Both the position numbers and the translations under genes were made by a program. From assembly GCA_041672385.1 (NCBI GenBank), contig JBAYZQ010000003.1:1-45234 (forward strand): 45,234 nucleotides of DNA. Reading direction: 5' to 3'. Below are positions 40,269-45,234 of the stretch, piece by piece. This stretch comes from JBAYZQ01 sp041672385. Its GTDB lineage: Bacteria > Spirochaetota > Spirochaetia > Sphaerochaetales > Sphaerochaetaceae. Under the pieces are notes generated by a model. The model searched no databases and was not told where the DNA came from. It saw only the letters and a list, made by a program, of their open reading frames with translations. Each line of letters begins with the position of its first letter. Positions within the stretch are counted from its first letter, which is position 1.

Positions 40269-42425
40269 ATGAAAAGTAGAAAATTAATATTATATTTTGT
40301 ATTTTTACTGTTGTCCTCTTCATTTGTTTTTGCCTCTGAAGCTACCCAAAAACCTGTGGATGCTGCAATTGAATATCTTGCTGATAATGCAGATGAAACG
40401 CAAGGTGTTTCGATTATTAAAGGAGAAGACAACCTCCTTTTGGCAAATGTTCCAATTAGCTATGGAGAAGAAGAATTTATTGAGCGAATTAAAAAAAGAA
40501 CTGGAGATGACAGAGAAAGTATTGGTTTAGTGCTGAGTGGTGGTTCTGCTAGAGCTTTTGCCCATATAGGTGTTCTAAAATATTTAGAAGAAATAGGCTT
40601 TGTTCCAGATTTTATAATTAGTAATTCAATGGGAAGTATTATTGCACTTCTATATGGAGCTGGACTTTCTCCTGATCAAATTGCAAATATTTTCAACAAT
40701 ATTTCAATTGGTTCATTATTTGACTTGACTATCCCAATAAACCAAGGAATTTTGGTTGCCGACCAGATGAAATCTTTTTTGGACGGATTTATTCCTGAAG
40801 ATACAAAAATTGAGAATCTAACTATTCCTGTTATGGTAGTAGAAGAAGATTTGATTACCAAACGTCAAATTCATGTAATGGAAGGGGATTTGGGTGATGT
40901 CTTGATTGCTAGTTTTGCCCTTCCTTTTTATTTTGGATCTTCAGAGTATAATGGACATCTTATAATAGATGGCGGAATTGCTAACCTAGTTCCATTAGAC
41001 CTTGCTTATCAGTACGCTCCATTTAATGTAGTTTCAACTACGTTTTATGATAACTCTTCAATTAATTTGAAAAATCCTTTGACTGCCTTAAATACAAGTA
41101 TTGATATTGGTAAAAGAAGACAGGGTGTTATAGATATATTAAAGCATAAAGATACCGCTATTTGGATAAGATGTAACGTCGAAAGTATTTCATTTATGGA
41201 ATTTTCCGCTCTTAATGAATTGATTGCTGAAGGTTATAAAAATGCTAAAACAATCTTTGAAGCTCGTGGAATTGATAATTTAAATTGTATCCCTCATAGT
41301 GGAGTAACTGAAGATTTAATTGAAAAAAGAAAAAACTATGATCAAATAATAAAAAAGCAACAAAAAACATATTCTTATTACAACCATATCTACATGGAAG
41401 ACTTTAGCGTAAGATTGGGTTTAGGTTTAGATACTTTTGGATATAAGAATGATAGTTATTATCTTCGAGATGACGTAATTCTTGGTTTAAGATATGGCTT
41501 TAGATTTAAAGATTGGGATTTATCAGTTTTAGCAGGAATTTCCTTAAATAATAGTTTTGAAAGTAAAAATGCTAATCCTACCATTAATATAAATCAAAAT
41601 TACTATTTGTTTGATATTCTTCGTCTTTCTATGGATTTGTCAGTTATATGGAATGGATCCCAAGGAGATGATTATTTAAAAACTTCTTTTTACTTTAATC
41701 AACAAGCCGAATATAAAGCCTTTCTTGGAGATAAGGCCCAATTACTTTTAAGAGAAACTTGGGAAAAAATAGCTAACCAAAATGAAAATAGTGCCATACA
41801 ATGGGATGGTAACGGAAATTTGATCACACTTCAGGCTGATTTCAAATTTAACAACAAAAAGAAAATCATACTTGGAGGTAGCACAGGTTTGAACTTACTA
41901 ACCTGGGAAAAAGGAGAAATGAGGACGTTTACTTTTGGTAAGGCAAATATTGATTATAGACTTGGAGAATCTAACTATCATTTTACAAATAGTCTAACTT
42001 TAAGATATGCCTTGGATGAAAAAGGAGATGTTCCATTTTTCTATTCAGATGACCAATTTAGAACTTATGACAGTGATCTTAGAAACCAGGGAAGCCCTTC
42101 GTCGAGTCTTGTTAATCCTGACAACTTCTTAATAAGTTTTTCTTCTGGAATAAGTTGGAAACCAAGTTTTATGAAAGATTTTAGCTTCGGAGAATTATTA
42201 CTTTTAAAAGATAATCTTATTAGTATATATCTGGATTCTCTTTGGGCAGGTATAATAAACGATGTTAGTCAAAGCCTAATAATTCCAGTTTTTGCAACTG
42301 GAATTGAATTTTCAAGTACCATAAGTTTGATAGGTCTTAAAAGTATTCCTTTGATTATTGACTTAGGTTGGGATCAATTGAATAATGGATTGTTTTTATC
42401 TATAAAAGTAGGAAAGAAGTTTTAG
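40269..42425 (+). CDS. Patatin-like phospholipase fused to an outer-membrane beta-barrel (type Vd-like)
   Basis: 718 residues with a Sec signal peptide (about 1-22, VFA-SEA). Patatin domain (about 84-330): oxyanion loop SGGSARAFAHIGVL (90-103), nucleophile S120 in SNSMG, where the usual GxSxG has Ser at its first position, and catalytic D234 in IIDGG. Residues from about 375 to 718 look like amphipathic beta strands with alternating aromatic residues and end in ...FLSIKVGKKF, the terminal Phe that directs barrels to the BAM machinery. Length and order match PlpD/FplA autotransporters, but little room remains for a POTRA domain. Co-transcribed with queH (one base apart). Its own ribosome site is weak. 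Confidence 0.87.
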   Translation: MKSRKLILYFVFLLLSSSFVFASEATQKPVDAAIEYLADNADETQGVSIIKGEDNLLLANVPISYGEEEFIERIKKRTGDDRESIGLVLSGGSARAFAHIGVLKYLEEIGFVPDFIISNSMGSIIALLYGAGLSPDQIANIFNNISIGSLFDLTIPINQGILVADQMKSFLDGFIPEDTKIENLTIPVMVVEEDLITKRQIHVMEGDLGDVLIASFALPFYFGSSEYNGHLIIDGGIANLVPLDLAYQYAPFNVVSTTFYDNSSINLKNPLTALNTSIDIGKRRQGVIDILKHKDTAIWIRCNVESISFMEFSALNELIAEGYKNAKTIFEARGIDNLNCIPHSGVTEDLIEKRKNYDQIIKKQQKTYSYYNHIYMEDFSVRLGLGLDTFGYKNDSYYLRDDVILGLRYGFRFKDWDLSVLAGISLNNSFESKNANPTININQNYYLFDILRLSMDLSVIWNGSQGDDYLKTSFYFNQQAEYKAFLGDKAQLLLRETWEKIANQNENSAIQWDGNGNLITLQADFKFNNKKKIILGGSTGLNLLTWEKGEMRTFTFGKANIDYRLGESNYHFTNSLTLRYALDEKGDVPFFYSDDQFRTYDSDLRNQGSPSSSLVNPDNFLISFSSGISWKPSFMKDFSFGELLLLKDNLISIYLDSLWAGIINDVSQSLIIPVFATGIEFSSTISLIGLKSIPLIIDLGWDQLNNGLFLSIKVGKKF

Positions 42426-42426
42426 A

Positions 42427-42990
42427 ATGAGAAAGAAATTAGAAGAACAAGACGGTAAGGGAAAAACTATTTTATTACATTCGTGCTGTGGACCATGTTC
42501 TACTTCTTCAATAGAACGTTTACTTGAAATGAATTGGAAAATAGTTCTTTACTATCAAAATGATAATATTTTTCCTGAGAACGAATGGGAAAAAAGATAC
42601 AATGAACTTTTGAAAGTGGCTACATTTTATGATTTAAAAGTAGTTGGTCATGAAAATTATAACCACCAAGCTTGGAGGAAAGCCATAGAGGGTTTTGAAG
42701 ATTGTCCTGAACATGGACTTCGCTGTGCAAAGTGTTTTGCTTATAACCTTTCATTGGCTGATGCTAAAGCAAAAGAATTAAAAATAGATTTTTTTACTAC
42801 TACCTTAACAGTAAGTAGATTTAAAAATAGTCAACAAATTTTTTCGATTGGAAAAGATTATCCTCCCTTTATGGATATAGATTTTAAAAAAAAGGACGGT
42901 TTTTCAAAATCAGTTAGACTAAGTAACCAATTAGGACTTTACCGCCAGCAGTACTGTGGGTGTGAATTTTCATTCAAGGAAAAAATATAA
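42427..42990 (+). CDS. queH: Epoxyqueuosine reductase QueH
   Basis: Last step of queuosine synthesis in tRNA, reducing epoxyqueuosine; the non-cobalamin alternative to QueG. 187 residues. Seen: HSCCGPCSTSSI near the N terminus, GLRCAKCFAYNLSLA with the second Cys pair, TTTLTVSRFKNSQQI, and YRQQYCGCEFS near the end, together giving the cysteines for its [4Fe-4S] cluster and a second metal. The family usually starts HxCCGPC; here LHSCCGPC is a close variant. Its stop overlaps the lplA start (TAATG), so the two are coupled, with no evident functional link. Confidence 0.92.
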   Translation: MRKKLEEQDGKGKTILLHSCCGPCSTSSIERLLEMNWKIVLYYQNDNIFPENEWEKRYNELLKVATFYDLKVVGHENYNHQAWRKAIEGFEDCPEHGLRCAKCFAYNLSLADAKAKELKIDFFTTTLTVSRFKNSQQIFSIGKDYPPFMDIDFKKKDGFSKSVRLSNQLGLYRQQYCGCEFSFKEKI

Positions 42991-43964
42991 TGAGTTTGGT
43001 TTTCAAATCCTCTTCTAAAAATATATGGTTTAACCTTGCTTTAGAACAAAAGCTTCTTAAATTAGCAGAAAAAGAGCCTCTACTTTATATTTGGCAAAAT
43101 GATAAGTGCGTAGTTATTGGTAAATACCAAAATGCTTTTGTTGAATGTAATCTTGAAAATATGGAAAAAGATTCTGTAAAATTAGCAAGACGCATGAGTG
43201 GGGGTGGGGCTGTTTATCAAGACTTAGGAAACCTTTGTTTTACCGTTGCAGGAAGAAGAGAAAACTTCAAGTATTTAGATAAAATGGAAGTAGTTTTAAA
43301 AGCACTTAGAGCTTCAAATTTAAAAGTTGAACGAAGTGGTAGAAATGATATTATACTTGAAGGAAAAAAGATTTCAGGAAGTGCCTTTCAACTTTCTGAT
43401 AGTTTTGTAAGTTATCATGGGACAATGCTTTTTAATGTTGATTTTTCTGCCATGGGAAAGTATCTTACTCCCAGTAAAATTAAATTGGAATCAAAAGGTG
43501 TAAAATCAGTTTCAGCCAGAGTTGTTAATATTCAAACTATTAAACCTGATTTCAAAATGAAAACTTTTGAGAAAACTTTGATAGACGAGTTTGTTTTAGA
43601 ATTTGGTTCCTGCAAAAAGATAATTACCTATGGTGAAAATTACCTTGAAGACATAAAAGATGATTTTCAACATTTTTCAGATAAAAACTGGATTTATTCA
43701 AAAGTAGGTGAGTTTCCTATTAAAGTTGAAATCAAATTTGAAGATTTCTTAATGCAATTAAACCTAAGTATTGCCCAAGGTAGAGTAAAAGAAGTTAAAA
43801 TCTTTTCAGATACTCTTGAAGAAGGAACTGTTGAAGAACTTGAAAAAAGTTTAATTAATATTTCTTATAACAAAGAAAGCTTTGAAAAAGTGCTCTTAAA
43901 TTTAAAAAAAGCACAATCAAAAAAAACTATGACTGTGCTTTTAAAAGAAGTTTCTTTTTATTAA
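42990..43964 (+). CDS. lplA: Lipoate-protein ligase A
   Basis: Activates lipoate with ATP and attaches it to lipoyl domains of 2-oxo-acid dehydrogenases or the glycine-cleavage H protein. 324 residues. Catalytic-domain motifs: RRMSGGGAVYQDLGNLCFT (adenylate-binding loop), SGRNDIILEGKKISGSAFQ with the catalytic Lys, and YHGTMLFN. The C-terminal accessory domain (about 240-324) is present, so it is a full two-domain ligase that does not need a separate LplB. It implies lipoate salvage. The neighbouring gene converges three bases after its stop. Confidence 0.93.
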   Translation: MSLVFKSSSKNIWFNLALEQKLLKLAEKEPLLYIWQNDKCVVIGKYQNAFVECNLENMEKDSVKLARRMSGGGAVYQDLGNLCFTVAGRRENFKYLDKMEVVLKALRASNLKVERSGRNDIILEGKKISGSAFQLSDSFVSYHGTMLFNVDFSAMGKYLTPSKIKLESKGVKSVSARVVNIQTIKPDFKMKTFEKTLIDEFVLEFGSCKKIITYGENYLEDIKDDFQHFSDKNWIYSKVGEFPIKVEIKFEDFLMQLNLSIAQGRVKEVKIFSDTLEEGTVEELEKSLINISYNKESFEKVLLNLKKAQSKKTMTVLLKEVSFY

Positions 43965-43967
43965 TTT

Positions 43968-44240
43968 TTATTTTTCATCTTCATCTTCATAGTAGAATCC
44001 ATCTTTAATCACATCATCATTGGTTTCTGTTGAATCATCACTATCGTAATAGTCATTATCATCATCGAAATCAATAACTTCTGGAGCGTCAAATGGGTCT
44101 ACAAAATCATCTACATCATCATAATCATCTTCTTCTTCATCATCTTCAAAGTCTTCATCAAGATCTTTATCTACATCTTCTTTATTTTCATCGTAGAAAT
44201 CTTCATCCCAATCGTCATCAAATTTGCGGTGGTTTTTCAT
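43968..44240 (-). CDS. Highly acidic small protein, 90 residues
   Basis: Unrecognised. Counting residues, 34 Asp and 13 Glu make 47 of 90, about half the chain, spread over the full length except a short basic N terminus (MKNHRK). No Cys, no signal peptide, no membrane helix; many Tyr and Phe lie among the acids (DFYDE, YYDSDD, GFYYED). It should be disordered or bind cations or basic surfaces, for example as a nucleic-acid mimic or chaperone-like tail. It is a real gene: AAGGAGG stands five bases before the ATG and a promoter TTGACA-17-TATCTT precedes it. Alternatives are acidic extensions like the RNA polymerase delta tail. Confidence 0.8.
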   Translation of the reverse strand: MKNHRKFDDDWDEDFYDENKEDVDKDLDEDFEDDEEEDDYDDVDDFVDPFDAPEVIDFDDDNDYYDSDDSTETNDDVIKDGFYYEDEDEK

Positions 44241-44268
44241 GGTTTCCTCCTTATCTTTCTATGTGCAT

Positions 44269-44297
44269 AAGATATTACCAGTTTGTCTGGGTGTCAA
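44269..44297 (-). promoter_or_regulatory. Promoter of the acidic-protein gene
   Basis: On the minus strand TTGACA (plus 44292-44297), 17-base spacer, TATCTT (plus 44269-44274). The AAGGAGG ribosome site lies between it and the ATG at 44240. Confidence 0.65.
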
Positions 44298-44353
44298 TAA
44301 ATATTTGTTAAAAATTTGTAAATTTTCTATAACTTATGAGATTATTATTAATG

Positions 44354-44382
44354 TAGACAATTTGAAAGTTAATTGCTATCAT
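44354..44382 (+). promoter_or_regulatory. Promoter of the right-edge lipoprotein gene
   Basis: TAGACA (44354-44359), 17-base spacer, TATCAT (44377-44382) with TG two bases before it (extended -10). It lies about 20 bases ahead of the ATG at 44402. Confidence 0.6.
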
Positions 44383-44401
44383 ATCTAAAGATGGAGTCAA
44401 G

Positions 44402-45234
44402 ATGAAAAACAAAAATAAGTTATTGATTGTAGGGGTCTTATGTTCATTACTTTTTGTAAGCTGTTCAACAACAGTTCAGGTACGTAATCTAGTTCCTTCC
44501 GAAGTTAATATGGGAGCATACAAAAATTTAGCAGTCACCTCCTGTCAACCTTTTAATAATTCTATTTATTGGAGTCATAAGATTACCGAAATAGATTTGG
44601 ATCGTCAGATTGATTTACCAAGTCTTACACCTATGTCTATTCAAACTTGTGTAGCAAAGTATTGTCAAGATGCATTATTTGATTCTCTAGAGGACAGTAA
44701 ATTTTTCACTCTTACAGATCCCGAACTTACCTCTGATTTAATTTCTGTGGGTAATAATTTAGGTAATACGAAGGAATTATTCACCAAAAAAGGAATAAAT
44801 GCAATCTTAGCTACTAAGATAACTTATCTAGATTATGAGGAATACCTTTATAAAAAGGATAAAACAGAAACTGATTCTAATGGAGATTCAATAGGAAAAG
44901 ATTATTACCTTCACCAAGAGGTTGCAATTAATTTAAGTTATAGCGTAATTGATGTTCTTCAAAATTCAATAATTACCACTGGTTCTATGAGTGACGAGGA
45001 AGAGAAAGAGACTCTTGTAGGTACTTATCTTATAGATGATGGTACAGGTAGTCCTAGTTACACCCAACATTTAAATATGGCTCCTGCTTTGGGAAATCTA
45101 TTCACCGTTTGTATTGATGGGTTTGTAGAGACAATTAGAACAAAACTGGCTCCAGTTTGGACTCAAACAAATGTTTCATTAATGAAGAATTCTCCAAAGT
45201 TAGACAGTGTTGAAGATGCTTATAAACAAGTTAG
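44402..45234 (+). CDS. Lipoprotein, truncated by the window edge
   Basis: An open frame from ATG 44402 runs off the right end after 277 codons without a stop. The N terminus MKNKNKLLIVGVLCSLLFVSC is a lipoprotein signal with Cys21 in the lipobox LFVSC. The mature part starts with STTVQVRNLVPSEVNMGAYKNLAV, a pattern of outer-membrane lipoproteins with a CsgG-like or DUF6340-like alpha/beta domain (FDSLEDSKFFTLTDPEL ... GINAILATKITYLDYEEYLY), and the last visible residues (SPKLDSVEDAYKQV) may open a TPR region. Family assignment is weak. GGAG stands seven bases before the ATG. Confidence 0.8.
   Translation, partial: MKNKNKLLIVGVLCSLLFVSCSTTVQVRNLVPSEVNMGAYKNLAVTSCQPFNNSIYWSHKITEIDLDRQIDLPSLTPMSIQTCVAKYCQDALFDSLEDSKFFTLTDPELTSDLISVGNNLGNTKELFTKKGINAILATKITYLDYEEYLYKKDKTETDSNGDSIGKDYYLHQEVAINLSYSVIDVLQNSIITTGSMSDEEEKETLVGTYLIDDGTGSPSYTQHLNMAPALGNLFTVCIDGFVETIRTKLAPVWTQTNVSLMKNSPKLDSVEDAYKQV

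Noticed and set aside
43870..43945. A stem (AAAGCACA / TGTGCTTT) with T-run like a terminator
   Set aside because: It is inside the coding end of lplA, the loop is long (about 18 bases) and the stem is short and AT-rich; not strong enough to call.
44093..44311. A His/Leu-rich open frame antisense to the acidic protein
   Set aside because: It is the mirror of the GAT/GAA-rich coding strand, has no ribosome site, and the minus-strand frame has clear promoter and Shine-Dalgarno.

Overview
The window reads as a piece of chromosome from an AT-rich, anaerobic, double-membraned bacterium. A spirochaete (Spirochaetales/Treponema-like) is my best guess. Anaerobic life is suggested by superoxide reductase plus rubredoxin, class III ribonucleotide reductase with its activase, and many ferredoxin-type or radical-SAM proteins. 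An outer membrane is suggested by a patatin joined to a beta-barrel that ends in Phe, by LPP20 and other lipoproteins with loose lipoboxes, and by binding proteins whose signal peptides end in 'FAxG..E' style, common in spirochaetes. No rRNA, phage, IS element or CRISPR array was seen. The assignment is inference from gene style, not from a marker gene.

Layout. 1-0.6 kb: oxygen defence (tail of a possible rubrerythrin, superoxide reductase, rubredoxin). 0.7-3 kb: MscS channel, small membrane protein, PAP2 phosphatase. 3-4.8 kb (minus): DUF362 ferredoxin protein and a TrmJ-like tRNA methyltransferase. 4.9-7.3 kb: AI-2E-type permease, ThrH phosphatase, DksA-like factor. 7.3-11.8 kb: MBL hydrolase and a DbpA-domain protein (minus), a coiled-coil protein with MltG (plus), LPP20 lipoprotein (minus). 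11.9-15 kb: a large two-sensor hybrid kinase that lacks the phospho-acceptor histidine. 15-20.4 kb (minus): FAD oxidoreductase, then nrdG and nrdD-glutaredoxin with two NrdR boxes in front of nrdD.

20.5-36.7 kb is the most distinctive part. It holds two paralogous cassettes, each with a DeoR repressor, a class II ketose-phosphate aldolase, a soluble binding protein of the FbpA/AfuA type, a two-domain permease and an ATPase. Cassette A has the repressor and aldolase divergent from the transporter; cassette B has the aldolase first in the transporter operon. Both have a hairpin with T-run between binding protein and permease, TTGACA-17 promoters and AACATAAATTA motifs in the control region. Neither has a sugar kinase. 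A MATE/MOP-like exporter sits between them, and pyroglutamyl peptidase, a ROK regulator and a NagB-type deaminase follow. I infer two importers of already phosphorylated sugars feeding aldolases, with amino-sugar phosphate entering through NagB. The substrate cannot be read from sequence.

36.7-38.2 kb: a metal-stress operon with an SmtB/CzrA-type repressor, its operator, and an SO_0444-type Cu/Zn exporter. 38.3-40.2 kb: EamA transporter, DUF1566 lipoprotein, tRNA-Leu(CAA). 40.3-44 kb: patatin/beta-barrel protein, QueH, lipoate ligase. 44-45.2 kb: a 90-residue protein that is half Asp/Glu, divergent from a lipoprotein that runs off the right edge.
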